DNA from: Rhodovulum kholense
GTDB taxonomy: Bacteria; Pseudomonadota; Alphaproteobacteria; Rhodobacterales; Rhodobacteraceae
Direction: 5' to 3'
Length of the DNA: 64,000 bases
Assembly (NCBI RefSeq): GCF_003053725.1
Contig: NZ_QAYC01000004.1
Location: forward strand, 62,001 to 126,000
Under the pieces are notes generated by a model. That model did no database searches. It saw only the letters and a program-made list of their open reading frames with translations, and was not told the DNA's origin. Below, piece by piece: positions 17,117 to 25,410 of the stretch (its first letter is position 1; each line of letters starts with the position of its first letter). Both the position numbers and the translations under genes were made by a program.

Positions 17117-17944
17117 TCAACGATAACGGTCGTAAAGTGCGTAATCCGACGCGTTCGCCATCACGGCGCGCGCCAGCAGATCGGCCGGAAGCGAGCGTTC
17201 GAGCGCGGCCAGCTCGTCCTGCCAGCTGTCCACCTGCTTGGTCTGGTTGGCCACCGCGCCGGACAGGCGGAAGCCGGGGACGTAGCGGCCGACGGCGGCC
17301 TCGATCCGGCGGGCGGAGCGGTCGAACTGTTCGACGATGCCGACCCCGGTCAGGCTGTTCACCTCGTCCAGCCGTTCCGCCGCGACGCGGATGTCGCCGA
17401 TATGGCGGGGATGGCCGTTGGTGAAGGGGCTGTGGGAACCGTCCTCCATCATCGACAGTACGCAGGTCTGATAGTTCTTGCCGTTATGCGACGTCAGGAA
17501 AGCATCGAGCCATTCGGGAAAGGGCAAACTTGCGGCCAGCCGACCCATTGGCGTGTCCCGGTGCGCTTTCGATGTCGGTTCGTAGCGGTAGATCGAGGCC
17601 AGCCGCAGCAACGGGTGGCGCAGGAAGACGATAGGCAGCACGGAAAAATCGCCGGCCCGGTGCGCCGTCGCGACGAAGGTGTGGCAGGAAAAGCCGCGCA
17701 TGCCGGGATGGGCGCGCAGGATCTGCCTGATCAGCGCGGTGTTGAATGCAGGAGCCCTGCGAAACCGGCGATCCTTGTCGAGTTCAATGAAATTGTCGGC
17801 ACCCACCGCTTCGCGGATCGCCCGGTCGACGCTGCTGCCTGCATTCTTGTAGAGGTGGTAATGGGCCAGGATAACCGGTTTAGGGTCGGTCCTGTTGCGG
17901 CCGGACCGAAGTGGGACCGACCAGGGTTGCCCCGCGCGCGTCAT
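17117..17944 (-). CDS. Sulfotransferase-family protein
   Basis: Protein of 275 residues. The N-terminal HYHLYKNAGSSVDRAI motif is the 5'-phosphosulfate-binding loop of the Sulfotransfer_2-like group (HxHKxAGSS), and IVFLRHPLLRLASIYRYE matches the 3'-phosphate-binding R...S region. These support PAPS-dependent sulfation of a carbohydrate. It belongs to a different subgroup from its two flanking sulfotransferase-like neighbours. The start overlaps the stop of the 17941-18939 gene (ATGA). The acceptor is unknown. Confidence 0.75.
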   Translation of the reverse strand: MTRAGQPWSVPLRSGRNRTDPKPVILAHYHLYKNAGSSVDRAIREAVGADNFIELDKDRRFRRAPAFNTALIRQILRAHPGMRGFSCHTFVATAHRAGDFSVLPIVFLRHPLLRLASIYRYEPTSKAHRDTPMGRLAASLPFPEWLDAFLTSHNGKNYQTCVLSMMEDGSHSPFTNGHPRHIGDIRVAAERLDEVNSLTGVGIVEQFDRSARRIEAAVGRYVPGFRLSGAVANQTKQVDSWQDELAALERSLPADLLARAVMANASDYALYDRYR

Positions 17945-18939
17945 ACCGCCATCCTGACGGAATCTAACTGCCCTCGTGCCAAGGAAGCAATGAACGGATG
18001 GCTGATGACCCGTTCGAATGCAGAGAATTCCGACAGAATCGTCTTCATGTCTTGCTCCAGAGAGGCCGGATCGAATATCCGGTTCCCTGCCTCGAAGTCG
18101 AATTCCGAAACATCGCTGAACAGCTCTGTCAAAACTCGGTTGCAGGAATTGCGGCTTCGCAGTTTCTGTTGCGTTGCGCTGTCCAGGAAGATCGGACCGC
18201 CGAAACCCGGATGCGCCAGAACCAAGGCGTTCATCGGAGGCCCGAATTCCGGCTGGTGCAGACCCAGCATGTTCAGAAGCAGCTTGAAGCCGAGCAAATT
18301 GCCCGAGATCGACAAGTTTGAATCGACCACGGCCCGCGAAGGCGCCAGTGGCAAACCTGCCGTGCTGACGAAATCCGCGATCACATTGCCATCGACCAAT
18401 CTCCTGCGGTCGTAGAGTCGCCAGTGGCAGCGCTTTGCCATATGTCTCCAGCGCGCAATGAAATCCGGTAAATTGAGACCAAAGCGCTCCTCGAAGAAAA
18501 AGAAATCCGAAGCCAGCCGCGACCCCTTGATTTCCTGAGCATAGGCGCTGGTCACATAGGCCAGATACTCGCGCAGATAGCCGACCACCTCGATCTCGAA
18601 CCCGTCGAGAAACTCGGCAAGCAGGTCGAGATGCAGCACATTCTGGAACCCTTCGCTGCTGAGGATCACGGTATGGGCGTCCTTGACCTCATCAAGAAAC
18701 AAAGGGCGCAATGCACTCAACCTCTGGCGCACGACGTCGCGCGGTCCGATCAGGGCACGGGCAAACCCATGATGCGCGGCGCGGTCTTCGCGGGACTGCC
18801 CCGGCGACTGGTCGCGCCCTGCCAAGGGATAGCAGAACCCTGACTTGGCCAGTTCCAAGCTCCCGCTTTCCAGAAAGAGCTGAAGACCTGTGGTCCCGGT
18901 CTTGTGCCGCCCGATATGCAGAATGACTTTTTTCGCCAC
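17941..18939 (-). CDS. Sulfotransferase-like protein (paralogue B)
   Basis: Protein of 332 residues, clearly paralogous to the 15307-16299 product: shared KVILHIGRHKTGTTGLQLFL, AHHGFARA, VILSSEGFQN, VVGYLREYLAYVTSAYAQ, CHWRLYDRRRL and LLGFKL. I chose a GTG start at 18937-18939 (MAKKVILHIG) because it places the PAPS-loop strand at the N-terminus as in the paralogue, and GGGAG lies upstream. The open frame continues upstream through the dehydratase gene and is a shadow there. The base composition looks less GC-rich than the neighbours, which may mean separate acquisition. Confidence 0.72.
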   Translation of the reverse strand: MAKKVILHIGRHKTGTTGLQLFLESGSLELAKSGFCYPLAGRDQSPGQSREDRAAHHGFARALIGPRDVVRQRLSALRPLFLDEVKDAHTVILSSEGFQNVLHLDLLAEFLDGFEIEVVGYLREYLAYVTSAYAQEIKGSRLASDFFFFEERFGLNLPDFIARWRHMAKRCHWRLYDRRRLVDGNVIADFVSTAGLPLAPSRAVVDSNLSISGNLLGFKLLLNMLGLHQPEFGPPMNALVLAHPGFGGPIFLDSATQQKLRSRNSCNRVLTELFSDVSEFDFEAGNRIFDPASLEQDMKTILSEFSAFERVISHPFIASLARGQLDSVRMAV

Positions 18940-18956
18940 GTTCCCAATCTCCCTAC

Positions 18957-19970
18957 TTACCGCACCAGCCGGACCGCGCCGTCGGCGACGCGGCCGCGCC
19001 AGTAGTCCAGGAGGTCGCGCATCGTCGTCTCGAAAGGTATTTCGGGCGCCCAGCCGGTATGGGCGCGGAACTTCGACGTGTCCGGTACCTGCAGATCGGC
19101 GTCGATGGGGCGCAGGCGGTCGGGGTCGGTCTCGACCCGGATGCTGTCGCGTGCCGGAGACAGCCCGATCAGATGGTCCAGCATCTCGCGGATGGTGCAG
19201 GTATGCTCGCCCCCGATATTGTAATAGGCGGCGGGCTGGGGGTTCACCGTCACCAGCATGTAATAGGCCCGCACCGCGTCGCGCACATCGGCGAAGGTGC
19301 GCAGGCTGTCGAGATTGCCGACCCGGATCACCGGCGGAATGGCATTGGCCTCGATCAGCGCGATCTGCTTGGCGAAGGAGGATTCCGCGAAGACGTCGCC
19401 CCGGCGCGGGCCGGTATGGGTGAACATCCGCGTGGTCATGACCTTCATGCCATAGGCCTCGCCGTAGAACCGGCCGATGAGATCGGTGCCGACCTTCGAG
19501 ATCGCGTAGGGCGAAGCGGGGTGGAAGGTGCATTCCTCGTCGATGGGCAGCTTGTCGCGCGGGACCCGGCCGAAGACCTCGGAGGAGGCGCAGACATGCA
19601 CGACGGCCTCGGGCACCGTGCGCTTGATCGCCTCCAGCAGGCGCGAGGTGCCCTCGACATTGGTGTCGTAGGTTTCCAGCGGCGCCTCGAACGAGGTCTT
19701 GGGATAGGATTGCGCGGCGAGGTGAAAGACGTAGTCGGGCCGGGCCTCTTCGACCGCGTGCAGCAGCGACAGGGAATCGCGCAGGTCGCCATGCACCAGC
19801 CGCAGCCGGTCGCGCTGGTTGATGCGGTCGGTCAGGTGAGCGATGTTGTCCATCGGGCTGCGCCAGCGGGCCATGCCGACGATATCCCAGTCGGTCCGGT
19901 CCAGCAGGAAATCGGTCAGGTGAGAGCCGACCATTCCGGTGATCCCGGTTATCAGGGCGCGTTTGGGCAT
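18957..19970 (-). CDS. NAD(P)-dependent GDP-sugar 4,6-dehydratase (GMD / GDP-heptose dehydratase type)
   Basis: Extended SDR of 337 residues. It has the nucleotide motif ITGITGMVGSHL, SSEVFGR as in GDP-mannose 4,6-dehydratases, and the catalytic pair in SPYAISKVGTDL (YxxxK). HTGPRRGDVF and DLLDYWRGRV complete the GMD-like pattern. It should form a 4-keto-6-deoxy sugar nucleotide. Because heptose-activation genes are in the same operon, the substrate is probably GDP-D-glycero-D-manno-heptose, as for WcbK/DmhA, rather than GDP-mannose. The next gene, a second SDR, would be the reductase or epimerase. GDP-mannose remains a real alternative. Confidence 0.84.
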   Translation of the reverse strand: MPKRALITGITGMVGSHLTDFLLDRTDWDIVGMARWRSPMDNIAHLTDRINQRDRLRLVHGDLRDSLSLLHAVEEARPDYVFHLAAQSYPKTSFEAPLETYDTNVEGTSRLLEAIKRTVPEAVVHVCASSEVFGRVPRDKLPIDEECTFHPASPYAISKVGTDLIGRFYGEAYGMKVMTTRMFTHTGPRRGDVFAESSFAKQIALIEANAIPPVIRVGNLDSLRTFADVRDAVRAYYMLVTVNPQPAAYYNIGGEHTCTIREMLDHLIGLSPARDSIRVETDPDRLRPIDADLQVPDTSKFRAHTGWAPEIPFETTMRDLLDYWRGRVADGAVRLVR

Positions 19971-20885
19971 TCAGGGCAACCTTCTTTCGACTGGTTCGGG
20001 AACGGAACGGGTGGCGGCGTCGAGCATCCAGCCCAGCGTGTCGGCCAGATCGTGGCGCGGCACATGGCCGAGACTTCTGGCGCGGGCGGTGTCGCAGGCC
20101 TGAAACCGCATGTCGCCCGCGCGGATGAACCGTTCGTCGCGACGGATCTCGGGGGCGTGGCCGCTGATGCGGGTCAGGGTGTCGAGGATCTCGGCAATGG
20201 GCGTGGCGCGGCCGCTGGAGACATTGATGGCCTCAAGGCTCCGGGCAGGCGCCTCCAGCGCGCGGGCAAGGATGTCGGCGGCATCGCGGATATCGACGAA
20301 ATCGCGGGCGATGGCGGTGTCGCCCATGGCGATCTCGGGGGCGCGCTCGGCAAAGGCCCGGACCAGTTTCGGCACCAGATAGCGCGGGTTCTGCCCCGCC
20401 CCCATGCAGTTCGAGGGCCGCGCGATCGTGATGTCGAGCCGGTCGCGATACCAGCCCGCGATCACCTCGGCCAGAAGCTTGGAGGCCCCGTAATGGTTGG
20501 GCGGGCGTTTCGGGTCGTCCTCGCGCTGGGGCGCGGGCCCGCTGTCGCCATAGACGCTGGTGGCGCTGACCAGCAGGAACCGCCCCGGCAGACCGGCCGT
20601 CGCGGCGGCCTGCAGCAGCCGTTCGGTCAGGAAGGCGTTGGTTTCGTAGAAGGCGCGGGTGTCGCCGCCGGCGGGGTTCGATTCCGCGGCCAGATGCACG
20701 ATGTCGGTGACGCCATGGCGGGCAAGCCATCCGGCCAGCGCCTCGGGGTCCGAGAAATCGGCATCGGCGCGGCCCATCGGCAAGGTCTGCCAGCCCCGCG
20801 CCGCCAGAACCGGCATGAGATAGCCGCCGACGAACCCGCCGGGGCCGGTCACGGCACAGACCCGCTTGCCCTCCGCCCCGCTCAT
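19971..20885 (-). CDS. NAD(P)-dependent sugar-nucleotide reductase/epimerase (extended SDR)
   Basis: Extended SDR of 304 residues. AVTGPGGFVGGYLMPVL is the cofactor loop; LLVSATSVYGDSG and NHYGASKLLAEVI hold the catalytic Ser/Tyr/Lys set. DFVDIRDAADILARAL and INVSSGRATPIAEIL follow the pattern of GDP-4-keto-6-deoxy-sugar reductases (RMD-like). The ATG at 20883-20885 overlaps the stop of the upstream fusion gene. It directly follows the dehydratase gene position (1 bp gap), so the two should act in sequence to give a 6-deoxy-heptose or 6-deoxy-hexose nucleotide. Confidence 0.82.
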   Translation of the reverse strand: MSGAEGKRVCAVTGPGGFVGGYLMPVLAARGWQTLPMGRADADFSDPEALAGWLARHGVTDIVHLAAESNPAGGDTRAFYETNAFLTERLLQAAATAGLPGRFLLVSATSVYGDSGPAPQREDDPKRPPNHYGASKLLAEVIAGWYRDRLDITIARPSNCMGAGQNPRYLVPKLVRAFAERAPEIAMGDTAIARDFVDIRDAADILARALEAPARSLEAINVSSGRATPIAEILDTLTRISGHAPEIRRDERFIRAGDMRFQACDTARARSLGHVPRHDLADTLGWMLDAATRSVPEPVERRLP

Positions 20886-22783
20886 CTGGGCTTTTCGGCC
20901 ACGAAGAGGGCCTGACCGGGCCCGAAATAGCCGAACTCGCGCGACCAGTAATGGAACAGGAAGGGCCGCTGGAACCCGGCCTCGCGCAGCATGTCCATGA
21001 GGTCCCAACCGAAATAGCGGAAGCACAACGCCCCGCCTTCCGGATCGACCGGGTTGCCATGGTATTCGGCGGGCAGGTTATGGATGATCCGGCCATCGGG
21101 CGCGAGCTCGGCGCGGATCGTGCTGGGGTAGCGGTCGAGATGGGCGGGCACGCTGAACATCAGGCGGCCGCCCGGTTCGAGCACCCGGAAAGCCTCGGCG
21201 AAGGCCCGCTCGGGATGGGGGACGTGTTCAAGCACGTCGAAGCTGAGCAGGAATTCGAAGCTCTCCGACTGGAAGCTCAGGTCTTCGAAATTCTCGTTGC
21301 GGACACCCTCGAACAGGCCGCCTTTCGGCACGCGGTTGCCGAAATATTCCGATCCGGTCAGGTTCGGGAAGCGGCCCGAGAGCCAGCCGAACAGCCGTGT
21401 CTTCTGTTCGGTGATATAGATCCGGCTGTCGGGCCTTGGCTCGAATTCCTGCAAGAACAGATGCATCGACGCGCGCACCCGGTTCGGCAGGCCGCAGGAC
21501 ATGCAGGCGACATGCTCGCGCCAGTTCGGAACCGGGGTGCCGTCGGGATAGGCCTCGCCGCTGTAGAGGAAACTGGTCACCATCGAATGGCGGCCGCCGC
21601 AGACGGCGCAATAGGCGGTGAACTCGAAGCCGTTGCGACCGTCCTCGCCCCTCGGCACCAGCGCGGCCTCGGTCGCGCGCCGGTTCTCGATCTCGCTCGC
21701 CTCGGCCGTCAGGAAGCCCAGATACTGCTCCATGGTGAAGGCCTGCCGGGCCAGCAGGAAGGTTTCGGGCCGACTCCAGGCGGTTTCGGCCTCGGCGCCC
21801 GGGCTGTGCGCGTTCTTGCCCCGCGCGCCGTTCCAGAAAAAGGCATAGGGCAGGCTTCGAAGCCGCCGGTTCTCGGGCGCGGTCAGACGCGCGCGATAGC
21901 GCTGCACCAGCGGTCCGTAGCCGAACGAGTTTGACACGTGGAACACGCCGCTATGCCGTGACAGCTGGTCGGTATCCTCGAGGATGATGCCGCTGTAGTG
22001 GACGAAGCGCAGCGGCTGGCCGTTGCATTGCAGCGCGCCTTCGGGACCGTGGATGCGCCGTTCGTGGAGGTTCCAGTAGGCGATATTGTAGCCCGGATGC
22101 CGGAGCACATGCACATCGTCCAGAAACGCCGGCAGCAGGTCCATCCATTTCTGGTCGACGAAGATCCCGCGCGGCAGGTCGATGATGCACTGATCGACCA
22201 GACGCCGCCCCCACCAGCGCATGACCTCGGCCACTTCCGGCGTGTTGCGAAGCGCGATGAAGCCCAGATTGTAGGCGCCGAAGCGCAGGAAATGGTCGTC
22301 CTCGAATTCCGCGCGTTCTGCCGGATGCAGGACATGCGGGGTCAGCACCGCCTGGGCGCCCGCATCCAGCGCCTCGGCGACCTCGTTCAGCGGGCTGAAC
22401 ACCTCGATATCGGGATCGAGATAGATCACATGCGGCGTCGGATCCTCGCCCCCCGCCTGCGCGAATTCCCGCAGGAAGCAGTAGGGTTTGATCGCGGTGC
22501 ACAGCTCGGTGATGTTGTAGCTGCGGATCATCCGCTCGAGCGCGGGGATACCGAGCGCCTCGAGCGGTTCGATGCGCATCCCGAGCGGCACCGGATCGTA
22601 CCCCATGTCCCGGTCGCAGAGATAGACGGTGAAGACCGCGTCGGGATGGGCCTGGCGCAGGCTTTCGCAAAGAAGCCGGGCGCTTGGCAGGAAGTTCCGG
22701 GCGCAGATGGTGAAAAAGCGCAGGGCGGTCGCCTTGCCCGCGACGACACGCAGATGCGAGGCGGGAGCGGTCTCGTGTTTCAT
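20882..22783 (-). CDS. Glycosyltransferase-methyltransferase fusion
   Basis: A 633-residue two-part protein. The N-terminal half (~1-300) looks like a GT-A glycosyltransferase, with FFTICARNFLPSARLLCESL at the start, the acidic metal motif HVIYLDPDIEVF, and WNLHERRIHG. After a linker, residues ~395-445 carry two paired cysteine motifs (CAVCGG and CMSCGL, zinc-knuckle-like). A class I methyltransferase domain follows (FLLSFDVLEHVPHPERAF, VLEPGGRLMFSVP). Such a protein could add a sugar and then methylate it. The gene overlaps both neighbours (4 bp each), so it is part of the glycan operon. Confidence 0.82.
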   Translation of the reverse strand: MKHETAPASHLRVVAGKATALRFFTICARNFLPSARLLCESLRQAHPDAVFTVYLCDRDMGYDPVPLGMRIEPLEALGIPALERMIRSYNITELCTAIKPYCFLREFAQAGGEDPTPHVIYLDPDIEVFSPLNEVAEALDAGAQAVLTPHVLHPAERAEFEDDHFLRFGAYNLGFIALRNTPEVAEVMRWWGRRLVDQCIIDLPRGIFVDQKWMDLLPAFLDDVHVLRHPGYNIAYWNLHERRIHGPEGALQCNGQPLRFVHYSGIILEDTDQLSRHSGVFHVSNSFGYGPLVQRYRARLTAPENRRLRSLPYAFFWNGARGKNAHSPGAEAETAWSRPETFLLARQAFTMEQYLGFLTAEASEIENRRATEAALVPRGEDGRNGFEFTAYCAVCGGRHSMVTSFLYSGEAYPDGTPVPNWREHVACMSCGLPNRVRASMHLFLQEFEPRPDSRIYITEQKTRLFGWLSGRFPNLTGSEYFGNRVPKGGLFEGVRNENFEDLSFQSESFEFLLSFDVLEHVPHPERAFAEAFRVLEPGGRLMFSVPAHLDRYPSTIRAELAPDGRIIHNLPAEYHGNPVDPEGGALCFRYFGWDLMDMLREAGFQRPFLFHYWSREFGYFGPGQALFVAEKPR

Positions 22784-25086
22784 GCCGGCACCCCGTCGAG
22801 GAGCGCGTTCAGCCGGGCGGCAACCGCCCGGCGGGAATAGCGGGCCTCGCAGAACTCGTACCCTGCCCGGCTCATCCGGGTCCAGAGCACCTCGTCGTCA
22901 TGCAGTCTCAGAACCGCATCGGCAAAGGCCTCGGGGCCGTCGGCGACCAGCAGGTCGCGGCCGTCCACAAGCCCCATGCCCTCGGCGGCGAGCGGGGTCG
23001 CGACGCAGGGCACGCCATGGGCGAGGCTGGTGCCGATCTTGCCCTTGATCCCCGCGCCATAGCGCAAGGGCGCCACGGTCAGGCGCACCCCTTCGAGTGC
23101 CGCGCCCAGATCGGGCACGAAGCCCAGCGCCTCGACCCCTTCGGGCAGCCGCGCCCGCAGCCGGTCGGGAAAGTGCGGTCCGACGATTTTCAGCACCATG
23201 TCCGGCGCCCGCGCCCGGATCGGCGCCCAAAGCTCGTCGATGATGTATTCGACCGCGTCGATATTGGGGGTGTGGCCGAAGCCGCCCACGAACATCAGTC
23301 CGGTACGTTCCGTAAAACCCGCGCGCGGTGGGCGGAACTCGTTGACCATCGGAATCAGGCGCAGGTCGGCATGGCCGAGCGTCGGCGACAACACCGCAAT
23401 CTCGGCCTCGGAAAGCAGGATCGTCGAGTCGCAGCGCTGGATGATGTCGCGTTCGCGGGCGAAGGTCGCATGCGCCGAAAACTCGCGCGCGGCGCTGCCC
23501 GCTCTCCGCGCCTCGCGCAGTTCGCGCAGGCCGTGCAGATCGACGGTGTTGAAGACCAGCCGGGCCCGGGGAAAGCGCGCGCGGGTGCGCTCTACAAAGG
23601 CACCCCCGGCATAGACCCGTGTCAGCAGGAAGGTCAGCCGGTCGTATCCGGCCGAGGCGATCCGGTCGCAGGCGCTGTCGTAGCCCTGCACCGCAGGATC
23701 GGCCAGGCACACCACGCCCCGCGCGGCCAGCGCCAGGGCATAGGGATCGGTCCAGGCACGCCGGGTGGTGCTGTAGAACAGAACCTCGGCGCCACGTTCA
23801 AGAAAGATATCGATGAAGTTCGACGCGGTGACCGAGCCGGCATCCTGGTCGGGCATCGGCGGCACGCTGTCGACGAAGACCACGGCCTCGACCGGGCCCG
23901 GATGGGCGGGAAGGCCCGCATCCTCGGGGGCGGCGGCCTGCGGCGGCTGGGCGGGCTCGCTCTCCGACAGGACCACCGCGCACCCCTGCGTGGCAAAGAC
24001 CGGCTGGCCGTCGCCGGCCAGAAGCGGCGCGAGCCCGGCCAGCGCCGCGACCAGATCCGGCGCACCGGTCGGCCGGGCCCGGGAGGCGGCCGCAGCCGCG
24101 CGCAAGGGCGCGACGCGCGCCAGACCGAAGACCGGGTCCAGAGCGACCGACGGCTTCAGGCGGAACTGGAAGGGATCGAGAAAATGGACGTCGCGGCCGA
24201 TCTCGGCCAGGGTCGTCTCGCCCGCGCGGTGGCGCCAGCCCGACCGCCAGAGCCGTCCGTCGGGCCGCGCGAGCGCCGCGCCGACATGGGCGAGACCGGG
24301 ATCGCGGACCATCGCCGCCTCGAGAAACAGCCAGGCCGACAGTGCAGGAGACAGCGAGACCTCCCAGAACCCCGCCAGTTCGGCGTCTAGCCCCTTGAGC
24401 AAGGCCCTGAGATCGTCCAGAGCCGTTTCGCCCTCCGCAGGCCAGACCCGCACCCGATCGTTGGCCGGGGCGGACCGCCGCGCACGGCCGCGACCGTCCC
24501 AACCCAGAACATGCACCTCGCCAGAGGTCATGGCCAGCGCCTGCTCGACACGCGCGACCGGAACCGCGCCCCCGCCATCCCGGAACAGAACGATCGGAAA
24601 GTCGACCGGCCCGGCCCGCATGCCATAGGGAAAACCGCGCCCAAGAACCGTGTCTGGCAAAGCCGCAAGGTCGAGCCGCCCCAGGACCGGCGCAGGAAGG
24701 TGATCCAGAGGCGTAAAGATCCCCGAAAAATCCATCACCGGCGGCGTGACGGCGCCAGAGCCCACCCCTCCCGCGCCGGCATCGCGCGCCGAAACGCAGA
24801 TCCGGCCTTCGGCGCGGCCGAAACGGATCCAGTGATAGAACGGGTTCATTCCGGCGGCGCGGACATCCGGATTGATCTCGAGATAGCTCACGCCATCAAA
24901 GTCGGACCGCGGGTTTCGGCCCTCTTGCGCCCCATAGCGAATGTAATGGGTCAGCGGGTCCACACCGGCCTGGGCGACATCGGTGTAATGCGACAGATAC
25001 CACCCCGCATCGAAGGCGGGCGCGATGACACGCTTTATGTGAAGACCACGGATCTCCGCTGCGACGCGGCCGAATAATGACGCCAT
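22780..25086 (-). CDS. Multidomain glycosyltransferase with N-terminal DV-repeat module
   Basis: A 768-residue protein, first gene of the minus-strand glycan cluster. The N-terminus has two copies of a repeat seen in large glycan-assembly proteins: FDAGWYLSHYTDVAQAGVDP...HYIRYGAQEGRNP and SYLEINPDVRAAGMNP...HWIRFGRAEGR (~30-110). The C-terminal ~330 residues form a GT-B domain of the GT4 group, with LMFVGGFGHTPNIDAVEYI, LGFVPDLGAALEGVRLTVAP and GIKGKIGTSLAHGVPCVATP. I use the ATG at 25084-25086 (MASLFGRVAAEIRG), with GAACGAAGG immediately upstream; an earlier in-frame start has no repeat support. The middle part is not recognised. Confidence 0.83.
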   Translation of the reverse strand: MASLFGRVAAEIRGLHIKRVIAPAFDAGWYLSHYTDVAQAGVDPLTHYIRYGAQEGRNPRSDFDGVSYLEINPDVRAAGMNPFYHWIRFGRAEGRICVSARDAGAGGVGSGAVTPPVMDFSGIFTPLDHLPAPVLGRLDLAALPDTVLGRGFPYGMRAGPVDFPIVLFRDGGGAVPVARVEQALAMTSGEVHVLGWDGRGRARRSAPANDRVRVWPAEGETALDDLRALLKGLDAELAGFWEVSLSPALSAWLFLEAAMVRDPGLAHVGAALARPDGRLWRSGWRHRAGETTLAEIGRDVHFLDPFQFRLKPSVALDPVFGLARVAPLRAAAAASRARPTGAPDLVAALAGLAPLLAGDGQPVFATQGCAVVLSESEPAQPPQAAAPEDAGLPAHPGPVEAVVFVDSVPPMPDQDAGSVTASNFIDIFLERGAEVLFYSTTRRAWTDPYALALAARGVVCLADPAVQGYDSACDRIASAGYDRLTFLLTRVYAGGAFVERTRARFPRARLVFNTVDLHGLRELREARRAGSAAREFSAHATFARERDIIQRCDSTILLSEAEIAVLSPTLGHADLRLIPMVNEFRPPRAGFTERTGLMFVGGFGHTPNIDAVEYIIDELWAPIRARAPDMVLKIVGPHFPDRLRARLPEGVEALGFVPDLGAALEGVRLTVAPLRYGAGIKGKIGTSLAHGVPCVATPLAAEGMGLVDGRDLLVADGPEAFADAVLRLHDDEVLWTRMSRAGYEFCEARYSRRAVAARLNALLDGVPA

Positions 25087-25410
25087 CCTTCGTTCCCAGA
25101 CGGCAGACGTCGCACTCCCGTGCCCCCGTCCCTGCCACCCCCGGCACACCGGCCGCGGATAAACCAAATAGACTTCTGAAAAGCAGGGTGAACTGTCTGC
25201 ATTTTTACCATCTTCTTCAACTCTCGTACACCTTGATGTTCACAAGTTCAACCTCTAGGTGCCCACGCCCCAGGCCTTTGCGATCTTCCGCCATCTCATT
25301 GATGAAACAGGCTGAAACCCGACGCCTTCCGGTTCTGAAATCGGATATGGGCCAGGGTCGGCGCAACGGCGTCCGCCGCCATACGGGGCTTGCCAGGGTC
25401 GCTGCAACGC
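25087..25410. other. Divergent intergenic region, no gene seen
   Basis: About 320 bp separate the divergent glycosyltransferase and TPR/acyltransferase genes. It includes a stretch of lower GC content around 25160-25260 (with TTTTTACCATCTTCTTCAAC) that may hold the promoters. A short open frame on the minus strand (25217-25417) has no recognisable protein features and I do not call it. Confidence 0.4.
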
